Below, one piece after another: positions 13,358 to 28,100 of a stretch of 64,000 nucleotides of DNA (its first letter is position 1; each line of letters opens with the position of its first letter). The notes beneath the pieces were generated by a model. That model did not search any database, was not told where the DNA came from, and was given only the letters and a program-made list of their open reading frames with translations. A program made the position numbers and the translations under genes. The DNA lies in the NCBI RefSeq assembly GCF_037975245.1, contig NC_092578.1, positions 15,110,321 through 15,174,320 on the forward strand, written 5' to 3'. The stretch comes from Apostichopus japonicus. Its lineage: Eukaryota; Echinodermata; Holothuroidea; Aspidochirotida; Stichopodidae.

Positions 13358-14089
13358 CGGTGTATGTGTATGCTCATTATGGGCACCTATAGTTGACAAG
13401 GAAACGTCAATCAAGTTCGTACTTGTTGTATACGATCGTCTGCCTTGTACTCATACTCACACACCTGTACTTTAATTCATACTCGGGGAATAATATATGT
13501 ACTATATAGGTAAAAGGTACTAGTGTAAGATTGAGTATTCATACTAACGCTTAGAGCCTTGTACCAAGTAGCATTTACCTTGAACTTGTACTCCAAGTGG
13601 ATGCACTCTTGTACTTATTTGTATACTGTATAAGTTTGTCAAACAACACCTCTTGTTCCGTTAGGGAGGAATCATGATGTTAATGTTACTCTATATACAC
13701 AAGATGGAAGACTTGAACAAGTCCACAGGTTACGTCACAGACTTGTCACAGTATGCATGTTCTTCGGCGATGATATTTGTATTTGTAAACATTGTTGTTA
13801 GACTATATGAATTGCCACGAATCTCGTATTCCTGACATACGGCAGTTTTCATACAACAGTTCATTTTTAACCGAGGAAATTATCAACGGTGAAAGCAAAT
13901 GAAGCTATAAAGGGTTTAAAGTCCTGTAGTGGAACTGGGACATTAGTATACACTAGTATTAAGAGTAGTCGATTGTCACATCGCAGTGACGTCACATAAC
14001 TAATAACGGTTTGGTTCGCTTGAATCTAAATCAAAGAAAGACGTTAAAGGAGAAGGCTCTTCATGTGTCCGGTTAATGTCCCCTTTGTA

Positions 14090-14238
14090 GTTTTGTAAAA
14101 TATGTCGGCAATTTGTTGAGAGAAATCTTATATGGGAATTAAAGAAACAAGTAAGAAACGAAAGTAACTTGTTTCGATTGTCAAAGTTTGTTTACATTTA
14201 TGATTTATGGACAGTTGGTTCTAACCAATCATATATAT
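14090..14238 (+). repeat. Dispersed repeat, copy in + orientation
   Basis: This segment is the reverse complement (diverged) of 54,645-54,795: both contain the GCCGACAT...AATTTGTTGA block, a GAATTAAAGAAACAAG block and an ACTTGTTTCG block that fold locally (GAAACAAG/CTTGTTTC). It sits just outside the 3' limit of the duplicated coiled-coil gene unit, while its partner lies just outside the satellite at 54 kb. Possibly a MITE fragment; no clear termini. Confidence 0.6.
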
Positions 14239-14299
14239 AACATTACAATAGTTGATCTTAGTAACCAAAACTAGATAATAACTAGAACAACTATATTTG

Positions 14300-14987
14300 C
14301 CGATTGAACTCCAATCTTGACCGTCGTCACCTGAAAAATCGTGGATAGTCGGGATCCAAACGTAGGATAACAGAGTGAGGTCGCTTTCTATTTAAACAAA
14401 TGCATAACAGCATTAATCAATGGGTTGGTATAATTTTCTCCATATTTTGGTGGCAAGACTGCATGGTCGAATCACTTGGGATAAATAGACACAATCAAAG
14501 GCTATGAATATTTTAATATGAATATAAGGGGGACATTTTTATTGTATGCCTTGTTATGTTTATACCCATGAATGTTATACCTTTGGTATTCTTTATTTTA
14601 TTCAGATAGAACTGTTTAAGGTGAACTATAACGTAACATCTTATGTAAACAGGTTTAATATTTGCAGAAAAAATAATAATCAGGGAAATGCATTATAATT
14701 TTTAATTTTATTTTATGTGTACATGTTTCACAATTTCTGGTTTTACTCGCTTGTCATGCAGTTCGTGAAATATTTAATGCATTTTTAGTATTGATCTTAC
14801 GTTACACTTGTACAATTTTCTTCAACTTTAAGAATGTCCATTATCTTTGCAGCAAGTATATCGACATTTTTCTTCATTGTTCTCCGCTCTGCAGTCACAC
14901 CATTCCATCAAAGCTCCTCTAGACCGCCCACTACAAACGCCCATCACGCCCCACCCCTCCCCCGCCCCAGGTCTGATATTTGTTTCT
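14300..14987 (-). other. 3' flank of coiled-coil gene copy A, duplicated at 37,610-38,297
   Basis: Sequence from GATTGAACTCCAATCTTGAC onward aligns with the region beginning at 37,612, with small indels and base changes, up to the stop codons of both coiled-coil genes. It marks one end of the segmental duplication. It is AT-rich and non-coding, and probably includes the 3' UTR of the gene read on minus. Confidence 0.75.
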
Positions 14988-17900
14988 TTACGTATTTTCA
15001 TGAGCCATGATCTCCTCCTGTAGATCACTGTTATCTTTCTCGATTTCATCCATTTGCTTCCCCATCCTCTTCATCTCCTTCGTTTTCTCTTTAACTTTCA
15101 TCCTGTAAATGGAAGATAATAAACCAACTATATTGGAACAAAACTAAGAATATATATATTAATCAGTTTTGTACACAGACACTCATAATCAAATATACCC
15201 TGTTCTTAGTTCATTGGAACGCAGAGAAGTCCGGGTTATCCCCCAGATATATTTATATTGCTTGGACGCGGTATTACCTCTGCCGTAACCTGGGTAAAAG
15301 TTTTTAAAGACTTTAACATTCACAATAAGTCTACATTTTAATTTGGCATGGACAGAATCCTCAGAAAAAGAAGGGGGAAAGGCAAATCAATGTGGTTTTC
15401 GATTACCGGTTAATTTCCAAAAGAATTAATCAGCTGAGAACCGGTTTGCAATAAAAAAAATGTAATAAGTCACCAAAAACTTAACTTTTCCTTTAACAGC
15501 AAGATTTTTACCAATTATTTTGTATAACGTCAAACCTGTTTCGTAAATGTCATGAATACTTACTCTGCTTTGTCTAACTCACTGAGCAGAGCTGTGACGT
15601 CACTCTCACGATCCGCCAAATCACGGCTAATCCTTTTGAATTCTTCCTCTCTCTCCGTGACGATCGCCTGTAATCTTTCCATTTCCTGCTCGTTCCACAT
15701 ATTTTTCTTTTTCATTTGTATGAAATTCATTTTTGCATGAGTCTTAACACGCTCCGCTTCTTTTAGCTGCATCGCTCTATGCATCGCGTAAACATCGTTT
15801 TTCCTCATCGATGAAGCTTTATGAATCCATTGCTGCAATTCGCTCTCCAACTTCCCATTACTAGTAATAACTTCAGTATTTTCTTTCTTGAGCTGTACCA
15901 AGTCGTTGTTAGCTTTGTATAAATCTTTCTTCAACCAACGAATCAACGATCTCATCTCCTCCTGCTCCTTGGTCTTCTCATTCAGTTCTCCTTTCAGTTG
16001 CGTCACTCTGACGTCACGATCAGCTTGTATGTCATTATCTGACAAAAGACCCTTGTCTCGCTTCGATGTTAACAACCCATCAGTCTTCACATGCATCCTG
16101 TGTTTCATTTTATCGTATTGTTGCTTAAGGTTAGCATGTTTGTCCTGTAGATTTAATAACCTCTTTTGCAATTGTTTGTTATTCTGACGTAAGTGATCTG
16201 CTTTATATTCTGAATCTTTCTGAAGATCAATGTTATTCTTTTCCAGACGTTTTATTTGTTCCTCAAGTTCAATCAACTCATCTGTATTCTCCTTGTTTTG
16301 TTGTACAAGTTCCCGTCCTACAGGATGCGTGAACTGATTCCTGTGAATCAGATATTGATCAAGTTCACATACCAGGAAAGATAGCTGTGAATGTGAAGCC
16401 TTGTCTATGTCAGGCATTTCTTCTTTGTGTTTCATGAAAGACCCTCTGTGTTCCCCTGCTCTTTCAGATTGCATTTCTTCTTGGTCTTGTTGCAAGTCGG
16501 TACTGTCAACTTTCTGGAGGAGATCAATCAGCTTCTTCTTTGCTTCTTCATTTTCCTCTATAAGGTTTTGGCTGTTCCTTACAAGAACGTCGTAGTTACA
16601 TCTTGTTTGGCTAAGTTCCTTTTCGTACTTAGACTCATAACTTGTTTTTTCTTGTTGAAAGGTTGCTGTTAATTCTTCAATGGCAGCGTTACTGCAGCAG
16701 TTCTCAAGGAATAAACGAACTTGCATCAGTTCGTGTTCTTCTGTTAAATTCTTCATCTCGTTCAATTGTCTTTGTAGTTCGTCTGCTTTCAGTTTGAATT
16801 CATTCTCTCTCGATACAGCCTTCTTCAGAACCTCGATCTGGTTGAAGGATTCTTGCATTTTCTGTTCATAGCATATCAGTTTGTTTTCTTTCTCTTCAAC
16901 CATTTTGTTATAATATTCTGCCATGCTGTCCATCTGCTGTTGCAATTGAGAGTTCTCTTTCGCGAGTTCTTCCTCCAGCTGATTAATCTCACCCATGCAT
17001 TGAGTTGTTTTCATCTCATGGATCATCTCCATCTCCTTACTGTGTTCCAGCACATCTCTGTAAGACTGATTCAATTCTTCCAGCTTATTCCGCAGCTCGT
17101 TCTTTTCTTTGATTGCTTTCTCCGTCATAATCTTTCCGTCTCCGATCTTCATCTCGTATTCTCTTTCAAGGTCCTTCACTTCATCTTGATGAAACAGTCT
17201 TTGTTCTTTCAATTTATCTTCTAGTTCTTTCATCCCGGACTGAAGACTTTGAATTAATTCATCTTTGGCAGCAATCTGAGAATCCATTCGTCCTTTCATG
17301 CAAGTCATCTCCTCTTCGTGAATCTCTCTAATGACTTTTGCCTCTTCACTATGAATCTTTCTTTCTAAAATAAACTTTTCTTCCATGGTCTTTACATCCG
17401 ATTCGAGATACTGCATGTTAGCTTCATGCTCGGCATTTACAGTAGTAACGTTCTGTTTAACTTCCTCCAGACTTTTCTCTAAAACCTTCACAGTCTTCTT
17501 TAGACTCCGGTTATTTTTTCGCAATGACGTAAGTTCTTTCTTAGCGTTGCTAAGCTCGGCAGTGAGTTTATAAACAACGTTATTGCTCTTGTTTAAAGTA
17601 ATGGCCATGTTTTCCACCTCTTTCTTGTACCTCTCACAATCTCTCTCCTTTATGAGAAGCATTTCTCCCCATTGCTTGCGTAGGGTTTCCTCTTGCTCAC
17701 AAAAGAACTGCCTCTGCGATCTCAGTTTCTCCTTCAGAATCTTAACCTTGGATTCAAGGAAAGACTTTTCAGCTTGTAGTTTATCTTTGAATCTCAGAGA
17801 AGTCTGAAGATCGTACTCGGTCTTATCAGCAGTCATCTGGAGTGACGTCATCTCGATCTTGAGCTGCTGGTTGTCTTCCAGTAATGACGTCATTTCGGTT

Positions 17901-20883
17901 TTAGCGGTGTTGAGCTCCGAGGTGACGATATCTAAGGTTTGACTATTCTCTCGTAATAAGTGAGTCATGTTCAACTCCTTCTCCTTGTGTCGTTGACACT
18001 CCTGCTCCTTAGCAGCAAGTCTGTTATTCCAACTCGAGTTGGTCTCCTTGAGCTGATTCTCTAACTCTCGACACTGTACGGTCATTGACCCGAGGTCATC
18101 CTTCATTACTCGACGCGCGGCAGAATTGGCTTTTACCTCCTTGCCGAAACTGGTCACAGCTTTCTTAAGGATCGTCTGATCCCGTTGCTTGATTTTCAGC
18201 TGACATGCCATATCGTGATGGATCTTCACCACTTGACGGCTTTCTTCGCTAAGCCGATTTAGGACGCGTATGACGTCATCCCGCTCTCGGTGATGGCTGA
18301 CCGATCGCTTTTTGAATATTCCACGCTGAGCCTTTTCAAACTTTAGAAGTTTCTTGTCGACGAGGTCGGCGATGGTTTGGTTGCAAAGAGCGACTGTTGC
18401 ACGCAGTTCTTCGGTAGGTGAGCTGTTTATTATGAAAAGAATAGAAGAAACTTGATACGAGTAATTTCCTTATACGATTTTGTCGCCATTAACTTCCTTA
18501 TCGAGCACTGTTGTAAACTGAGCATTATTGATATCCTACCAAACTGAACTGATCATATGTCGTTTTGAAATTTATACAAGAATTACGATACATCATAACT
18601 GACAATATAATTATATATGACAGGAATGAATAAATAACGCTTAATGGCTGGAAATTAGAGGAGAACACTTCTTTCTCCTTATTTCACAGATTTCCCATTT
18701 CACCTTTGCTGACTCTCTTGCAGTTGTTGTTCATGGTCGGTTCGTTGGTCCTCCAAGGTGGTGGTTGAAGGCAGTGGAATGGAGTGGTTGTTGTTGTTAG
18801 AAGGCACAGAAGGGAGACCGGAAGATCCCTCCACTAACACCCCGTCCACGAAAACTAGGTCATCTAGGTAGACGATGACCTATAAAAGAAGAAAAAAGAA
18901 TTTCCTGCTTTGAATCATTTGAACAAAGAATAGTAATGATATGTTTGTTAATATATATATTTCATGTTAGTACCAAAGACCCAAATTTTATGATTACACA
19001 TTAGTTCAAGACTCATCTTGATAACTTGTTCCATTGCTGAGATATCAACATTTTACATTAATTCCATTTTTATTTGATGACAACATTGCCCAATACCATG
19101 TTATATCATTACTGAACCACAAATCAATTTGTTTAATAATAAAGTAAAGACCTCGTCACATGTCAACTGCAATTCTCGTTTTAATTTTCAGGAATCATTA
19201 TTAATGCACTATAACAGTACACTCATCAATCTCTGTATAGAAAGCTATGAAACTCTTAATCCAGCAAGAATTGGACTCGTTGTGAATTATATTTGTAGGC
19301 TGCACGGGAACGAATAAACAGCCAATCGGGAGCTAGAAAAACCATTCGGTGAGGTGAGAGAACAAACTTTACTGCAACAAGCAGATGACCCCTATCAACA
19401 TCCCAAAATCCCCCACCTTCCCCCACCTCTTCAAATAATGTCATAATAACTATGGTAACAATTTTTTTTATATGCCAAGTGCACGGTAACCGTTTATGCA
19501 TTGTGACTGGGATGGTATAAAATCATCAAATGATCTGTTCAAAACATTTAATTTATTGACCCTATCCAGTGACTCATTAAGGGAAACATATTTTCGCATT
19601 CTTGCTTGATCTTATATCCCTGGCTACTCCGTGTATAATTCTAAGCATGATTCACTGATCTGTTTGCTATACATGGATTAATTATAGACTAAGTAATAAT
19701 TTAATCTATGCTTTTCTGTGATAATAACGCCCTTAGTTAGCTAGTATGCAAATTGTCTAAATACATATATACATGGATTTTACCACATTGAGAACACAAA
19801 ACATGAATACTTTTCGCGACTCTGGTCAAGTATAACCGTCAAAATCGCAACAACGACAAAACGCAGTCGATTTGAAGATTTTTGGCGTTCCAATGCTATG
19901 AAATTATTAGAGGTAAGAAGGTCGAACCTGTCTACAAAATCGGCCAATCAACTCATAAATAAAGATTGACTTAACGAGTATTAATTATTTGGCTCATATG
20001 ACGTCACGCCGATTTTCAGATATAGTCTACTATACACTACTCCCATTAAACTCCTCAGAACGGACGTCTGAAAATGTCATACCCCCACCACCCCCCCCCC
20101 CCCCCGTCGACAAGTAAATCCGTAACAAAAGGGTAGATTTTATATGAAAAATCTTATCACTACAAGTTGAAGTAAACTAAGAACCTCTAACTCTTTAAAT
20201 GGGGGCAACAATTTGGCTTTTCCTTCTCACACAACGAAGGATTGTTACGCGCCAGAAAGCCTGGAAACCATGGATGGTCTCGGTGACGTAGCCTACTTTA
20301 CAAACATAGAAACCCCCCTTTATAATAATCTGAACCTCTTAAAAAAAATATGCCTATAAGATACCACAAAAGGCTAATTACTATGTTCAGTATATGGCAG
20401 TTTTGCAAAGCGGAAAGTCCATCTTAAGTTCAGAACTGTTTTGTCCGAAAGTTATCGAGTTGGGCTATTGTAGCCGAATGTACTCACTCCATTGTAGTAA
20501 TATGCCGAGCTATTTACCTTCGATTACCATGCTAATGATATTCTCTCTATGCTCCCTTGTTACTTCCTTGTTGCTAGATGCCGGTCCAAGACTAAGCTCA
20601 GAAACATATAGGAGAAATAGTACAAGTATCATACACTGACCTTATCATTGTCCATAGGTTGGACTTCAAAATCACCAAACTTGATGCGGAGCGAGTCATC
20701 GCTCAACGCATCACAGCCGGGAAATCCCCATGCGACGATGTTATTCGCAGGTTCGCTTGGTTTCTGAATAAATTCAGACATAATCGCTTTGAATGCTCCG
20801 AAAAGTAAAAGTGTAGCAAGTACGCAAACTTTAAGAATCGATGTGTTGACATCTAATGTGTGATAACGGTAACTAGGAACCAC
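14988..20883 (-). CDS. Membrane-anchored long coiled-coil protein, paralogue A
   Basis: Four exons with consistent phases: 20883-20641, 18879-18704, 18422-15564 (2,859 nt) and 15102-14988, ending TAA; about 1,130 residues. The first exon has one hydrophobic helix (ILKVCVLATLLLFGAF), a likely signal anchor, followed by a folded-looking acidic stretch that continues into VIVYLDDLVFVDGVLV of exon 2. Exon 2 ends in a Ser/Asn/Thr/Pro-rich linker. Exons 3 and 4 are almost wholly charged heptad sequence (Glu/Lys/Gln-rich), a very long coiled coil. I do not recognise the family. The architecture suggests a tether or scaffold (golgin- or kinectin-like in form only). The true start is unresolved: the frame meets a stop (TAA) 11 codons upstream of position 20883 without an ATG, so an upstream exon or an internal Met after the helix must be used. 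Paralogue B is at 38,298-43,797. Confidence 0.8.
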
Positions 20884-21780
20884 AGCATATTTTCCTCCAT
20901 GGGAAACTTACAGTGACGTAACAGTGACGCATTTTACCTCACGCAGAAGCTAGCGTATTAACTGGTCTAATGCGTGATATGATAAATGCAACGAAACCTT
21001 TGACGAACACATAACATTAGCATTGGTATATGGAATACGGTATGGCCAAAGGGATTGCGCCAAGGCGCTATCTATATGATCTCTGGACGTAGCGTATAAT
21101 TGCGCATAAAATGCAATGACATGTGAACGCCCCGTGTCAAAGAAGAAGCGCATTACAACAGACTTTCAAGTGCGCGCATCTGCGTCACATACGAACACAC
21201 ACGGCTGTAAACGGCAGAGATATAGGGATCTGACGTCACGAATTAAGATGCGATGGCAGCAAATAGCTAACTGACTGTTGGTAGAGGGAGGGTGTTGGAT
21301 ATCATCTCAGTCTTCATCCTAGGTACGAATACAGGTCCATACGACCTCATCAAACCGTTAAATTCGCATTTATCTGCACATTTTCGGTGATACAAAATGT
21401 AAAAAAAAAAACGTGTAACCGTTAACGGTGTATGTAAACCTGGTAAATAAATGAAACTCTAAATACATACGAGCTGTACAGCGAACCCCTCCTCCCCCCT
21501 CCCCCACAAAGGATGCGCTATAAAAATGACGAAAGTTGTCACCTTAATGGAATTGAATGTCATCTCTACGTATATAATGGTGTAATAAGAACGTGTTTTA
21601 TGATGGCAGATCATTCTTAAAAAATGTTAAACGTATATGTAAGCCTTCCATTTATGAAAAGAAATATGCCCACATGAAAAATAAGCCTACTTATTGTCAA
21701 AGCCCCGAGGCGAGGATGTAACTCATGCAGGAATGTAATTGTCAGATGGCTTCCAACTTCCATTTACTCACGCCCCTCCT
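20884..21780 (-). promoter_or_regulatory. Conserved 5' flank of paralogue A with a CRE palindrome
   Basis: Upstream of the first exon, this stretch is shared with 43,798-44,110 (paralogue B, first ~310 bp) and with 52,160-53,042 (truncated copy C, full length to the satellite). TGACGTCA at 21231-21238, a perfect CREB/ATF site, is kept in all three copies, along with a TGACGTAA variant and a GTGACGCA repeat close to the exon. Conservation may only reflect recent duplication. No TATA box could be assigned with confidence. The minisatellite starts at its distal end. Confidence 0.5.
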
Positions 21781-24700
21781 GCCATCACGTCTGTCTTATA
21801 CCTTAAATACCATCACGTCTGTCTCATCCCTTAGATACCATCACGTAAGTCTGATCCCTTAGATACCGTCACGTCTGTCTGATCCCTTAGATACCGTCAC
21901 GTCTGTCTGATCCCTTAGATACCCTCACGTCTGTCTCATCTCTTAGATAACATCGCGTCTGTCTCATCTCTTAGATAACATCGCGTCTGTCTCATCCTTT
22001 AGATACCATCACGTCTGTCTCATCCCTTAGATTCCCTCACGTCTGTGTTATCCCTTAGATACCCTCACGTCTGGCTGATCCCTTAGATACCATCACGTCT
22101 GTCTGATCCCTTAGATACCGTCACGTCTGTCTGATCCCTTAGATACCCTCACGTCTGTCTGATCCCTTAGATACCCTCACTTCTGTCTCATCCTTTAGAT
22201 ACCATCGCGTCTGTCTGATCCCTTTGATACCCTCACGTCTGTCTCATCCCTTAGATACCGTCACGTCTGTCTCATCTCTTTGATACCATCACGTCTGTCT
22301 GATCCCTTTGATACCCTCACGTCTGTCTCATCCTTTAGATACCACCACGTCTGTCTGATCCCTTTGATACCATCACGTCTGTCTCATCTCTTAGATAGCA
22401 TCACGTCTGTCTGATCCCTTTGATACCCTCACGTCTGTCTTGTCCTTTAGATACCATCACGTCTGTCTCATCTCTTAGATACCATCACGTCTGTCTGAAC
22501 CCTTTGATACCCTCACGTATGTCTCATCCCTTAGATACCCTCACGTCTGTCCCAACCCTTAGATACCATCACGTCTGTCTCAACCCTTACATACTCATCA
22601 CGACTGTCTCATCTCGTAGATACCCTCACGTCTGTCTCATCTCGTAGATACCATCACGTCTGTCTCATCCCTTAGATACCCTCACGTCTGTCTCATCTCT
22701 TAGATAGCATCACGTCTGTCTGATCCCTTTGATACCCTCACGTCTGTCTTGTCCTTTAGATACCATCACGTCTGTCTCATCTCTTAGATAGCATCACGTC
22801 TGTCCCATCCTTTAGATACCATCACGTCTGTCTGATCTCTTAGATACCATCACATCTGTCTGAACCCTTTCATACCCTCACGTATGTCTCATCCCTTAGA
22901 TACCCTCACGTCTGTCCCAACCTTAGATACCATCACGTCTGTCTCAACCCTTACATACCATCACGTCTGTCTCATCCGTTAGATACCACGTCTGTCCCAT
23001 CCCTTAGATACCCTCACGTCTGTCTGATCCCTTAGATACCCTCACTTCTGTCTCATCCTTTAGATACCATCGCGTCTGTCTGATCCCTTTGATACCCTCA
23101 CGTTCTGTCTCATCCCTTAGATACCGTCACGTCTGTCTCATCTCTTTGATACCATCACGTCTGTCTGATCCCTTTGATACCCTCACGTCTGTCTCATCCT
23201 TTAGATACCACCACGTCTGTCTGATCCCTTTGATACCATCACGTCTGTCTCATCTCTTAGATAGCATCACGTCTGTCTGATCCCTTTGATACCCTCACGT
23301 CTGTCTCATCTCGTAGATACCGTCACGTCTGTCTCATCCCTTAGATACCGTCACGTCTGTCTCATCTCTTAGATACCATCACGTCTGTCTGAACCCTTAG
23401 ATACCCTCACGTATGTCTCATCCTTTAGATACCCTCACGTCTGTCCCAACCCTTAGATACCATCACGTCTGTCTCAACCCTTACATACCCATCACGACTG
23501 TCTCATCCCTTAGATACCCTCACGTCTGTCCCATCCCTTAGATACCATCACGTCTGTCTGATCCCTTAGATACCATCACGTCTGTCTCTTCCCTTAGATA
23601 CCCTTACGTCTGTGTCATCCCTTATATGCCATTACGTCTCATCCATTAGATACCTTCACGTCTGTCTGATCCCTTAGATACCGTCACGTCTGTGTCATCC
23701 CTTAGATAACATCACGTCTGATCCCTTACATACCATCATGTCTGTCTGCTCCATTTCATAGCATCACGTCTGTCTCATCCCTTAGATGCCATCACGTCTG
23801 TCTTATACCTTAAATACCATCACGTCTGTCTCATCCCTTAGATACCATCACGTAAGTCTGATCCCTTAGATACCGTCACGTCTGTCTGATCCCTTAGATA
23901 CCGTCACGTCTGTCTGATCCCTTAGATACCCTCACGTCTGTCTCATCTAATAGATAACATCGCGTCTATCTCATCTCTTAGATAACATCGCGTCTGTCTC
24001 ATCCTTTAGATACCATCACGTCTGTCTCATCCCTTAGATTCCCTCACGTCTGTGTTATCCCTTAGATACCCTCACGTCTGGCTGATCCCTTAGATACATC
24101 ACGTCTGTCTCATCCCTTAGATTCCCTCACGTCTGTGTTATCCCTTAGATACCCTCACGTCTGTCTCATCTCGTAGATACCGTCACGTCTGTCTCATCCT
24201 TTAGATACCATCACGTCTGTCTCAACCCCTAGATTCCCTCACGTCTGTGTTATCCCTTAGATACCCTCACGTCTGGCTGATCCCTTAGATACCATCACGT
24301 CTGTCTGATCCCTTAGATACCGTCACGTCTGTCTGATCCCTTAGATACCCTCACGTCTGTCTGATCCCTTAGATACCCTCACTTCTGTCTCATCCTTTAG
24401 ATACCATCGCGTCTGTCTGATCCCTTTGATACCCTCACGTCTGTCTCATCCCTTAGATACCGTCACGTCTGTCTCATCTCTTTGATACCATCACGTCTGT
24501 CTGATCCCTTTGATACCCTCACGTCTGTCTCATCCTTTAGATACCACCACGTCTGTCTGATCCCTTTGATACCATCACGTCTGTCTCATCTCTTAGATAG
24601 CATCACGTCTGTCTGATCCCTTTGATACCCTCACGTCTGTCTTGTCCTTTAGATAACATCCATTCTGTCTCATCTCTTAGATAGCATCACGTCTGTCTGA

Positions 24701-25169
24701 TCCCTTTGATACCCTCACGTCTGTCTTGTCCTTTAGATAACATCCATTCTGTCTCATCTCTTAGATACTATCACGTCTGTCTGAACCCTTTGATACCCTC
24801 ACTTATGTCTCATCCCTTAGATACCCTCACGTCTGTCCCAACCCTTAGATACCATCACGTCTGTCTCAACCCTTACATACTCATCACGACTGTCTCATCC
24901 CTTAGATACCATCACGTCTGTCTGATCCCTTAGATACCATCACGTCTGTCTCATCTCGTAGATACCGTCACGTCTGTCTCATCCCTTTAATACCGTCACG
25001 TCTGTCTCATCTCTTAGATACCATCACGTCTGTCTGAACCCTTTGATACCCTCACGTATGTCTCATCCCTTAGATACCCTCACGCCTGTCCCAACCCTTA
25101 GATACCATCACGTCTGTCTCATCCCTTAGATACCGTCACGTCTGTCTCATCCCTTAGATACCCTCACGT

Positions 25170-28100
25170 CTGTCTCATCCCTTAGATACCATCACGTCTG
25201 TCTCATCCCTTAGATACCGTCACGTCTGTCTCATCTCTTAGATACCATCACGTCTGTCTCATCCCTTTGATACCCTCACGTCTGTCTTGTCCTTTAGATA
25301 CCATCACGTCTGTCTCATCTCTTAGATACCATCACATCTGTCTGAACCCTTTGATACCCTCACGTATGTCCCATCCCTTAGATACCATCACGTCTGTCTG
25401 ATATCTTAGATACCATCACGTCTGTCTCTTCCCTTAGATACCCTTACGTCTGTGTCATCCCTTATATGCCATTACGTCTCATCCATTAGATACCTTCACG
25501 TCTGTCTGATCCCTTAGATACCGTCACGTCTGTGTCATCCCTTAGATAACATCACGTCTGATCCCTTACATACCATCATGTCTGTCTGCTCCATTTCATA
25601 GCATCACGTCTGTCTCATCCCTTAGATGCCATCACGTCTGTCTTATACCTTAAATACCATCACGTCTGTCTCATCCCTTAGATACCATCACGTAAGTCTG
25701 ATCCCTTAGATACCGTCACGTCTGTCTGATCCTTTAGATACCGTCACGTCTGTCTGATCCCTTAGATACCCTCACGTCTGTCTCATCCCTTAGATGCCAT
25801 CACTTCTGTCTTATACCTTAAATACCATCACGTCTGTCTCATCCCTTAGATACCATCACGTAAGTCTGATCCCTTAGATACCGTCACGTCTGTCTGATCC
25901 CTTAGATACCGTCACGTCTGTCTGATCCCTTAGATACCCTCACGTCTGTCTCATCTCTTAGATAACATCGCGTCTATCTCATCTCTTAGATAACATCGCG
26001 TCTGTCTCATCCTTTAGATACCATCACGTCTGTCTCATCCCTTAGATTCCCTCACGTCTGTGTTATCCCTTAGATACCCTCACGTCTGGCTGATCCCTTT
26101 GATACCCTCACGTCTGTCTCATCCCTTAGATACCGTCACGTCTGTCTCATCTCTTTGATACCATCACGTCTGTCTGATCCCTTTGATACCCTCACGTCTG
26201 TCTCATCCTTTAGATACCACCACGTCTGTCTGATCCCTTTGATACCATCACGTCTGTCTCATCTCTTAGATAGCATCACGTCTGTCTGATCCCTTTGATA
26301 CCCTCACGTCTGTCTCATCTCGTAGATACCGTCACGTCTGTCTCATCCCTTAGATACCGTCACGTCTGTCTCATCTCTTAGATACCATCACGTTTGTCTG
26401 AACCCTTTGATACCCTCACGTATGTCTCATCCTTTAGATACCCTCACGTCTGTCCCAACCCTTAGATACCATCACGTCTGTCTCAACCCTTACATACCCA
26501 TCACGACTGTCTCATCCCTTAGATACCATCACGTCTGTCTCATCCCTTAGATACCATCACGTCTGTCTCATCCCTTAGATACCGTCACGTCTGTCTCATC
26601 TCTTAGATACCATCACGTCTGTCCCATCCTTTAGATACCATCACGTCTGTCTGATCTCTTAGATACCATCACATCTGTCTGATCCCTTTGATACCATCAC
26701 GTATGTCTCATCTCTTAGATAGCATCACGTCTGTCTGATCCCTTTGATACCCTCACGTCTGTCTCATCTCGTAGATACCGTCACGTCTGTCTCATCCCTT
26801 AGATACCGTCACGTCTGTCTCATCTCTTAGATACCATCACGTCTGTCTGAACCCTTTGATACCATCACGTATGTCTCATCTCTTAGATAGCATCACGTCT
26901 GTCTGATCCCTTTGATACCCTCACGTCTGTCTCATCTCGTAGATACCGTCACGTCTGTCTCATCCCTTAGATACCATCACGTCTGTCTCAACCCCTAGAT
27001 TCCCTCACGTCTGTGTTATCCCTTAGATACCCTCACGTCTGGCTGATCCCTTAGATACCATCACGTCTGTCTGATCCCTTAGATACCGTCACGTCTGTCT
27101 GATCCCTTAGATACCCTCACGTCTGTCTCATCCCTTAGATACCCTCACTTCTGTCTCATCCTTTAGATACCATCGCGTCTGTCTGATCCCTTTGATACCC
27201 TCACGTCTGTCTCATCCCTTAGATACCGTCACGTCTGTCTCATCTCTTTGATACCATCACGTCTGTCTGATCCCTTTGATACCCTCACGTCTGTCTCATC
27301 CTTTAGATACCACCACGTCTGTCTGATCCCTTTGATACCATCACGTCTGTCTCATCTCTTAGATAGCATCACGTCTGTCTGATCCCTTTGATACCCTCAC
27401 GTCTGTCTTGTCCTTTAGATAACATCCATTCTGTCTCATCTCTTAGATACTATCACGTCTGTCTGAACCCTTTGATACCCTCACGTATGTCTCATCCCTT
27501 AGATACCCTCACGTCTGTCCCAACCCTTAGATACCATCACGTCTGTCTCAACCCTTACATACTCATCACGACTGTCTCATCCCTTAGATACCCTCACGTC
27601 TGTCTCATCTCGTAGATACCGTCACGTCTGTCTCATCCCTTAGATACCGTCACGTCTGTCTCATCTCTTAGATACCATCACGTCTGTCTGATCCCTTTGA
27701 TACCCTCACGTCTGTCTTGTCCTTTAGATACCATCACGTCTGTCTCATCTCTTAGATAGCATCACGTCTGTCTCATCCTTTAGATACCATCACGTCTGTC
27801 TCATCCCTTAGATTCCCTCACGTCTGTGTTATCCCTTAGATACCCTCACGTCTGGCTGATCCCTTAGATACATCACGTCTGTCTCATCCCTTAGATTCCC
27901 TCACGTCTGTGTTATCCCTTAGATACCCTCACGTCTGGCTGATCACTTAGATACCATCACGTCTGTCTGATCCCTTAGATACCGTCACGTCTGTCTGATC
28001 CCTTAGATACCCTCACGTCTGTCTGATCCCTTAGATACCCTCACTTCTGTCTCATCCTTTAGATACCATCGCGTCTGTCTGATCCCTTTGATACCCTCAC

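Noticed and set aside
15552-17807. Many + strand open frames (Ser/Phe/Leu-rich) opposite the coiled-coil exon, and the same at 38,836-41,226
   Set aside because: Antisense shadows of a Glu/Lys-rich coding exon; no splice or domain evidence.
20950-21153. 67-codon minus open frame upstream of paralogue A as a possible first exon
   Set aside because: The frame and Met are not kept in copies B and C, so it is not supported as coding.
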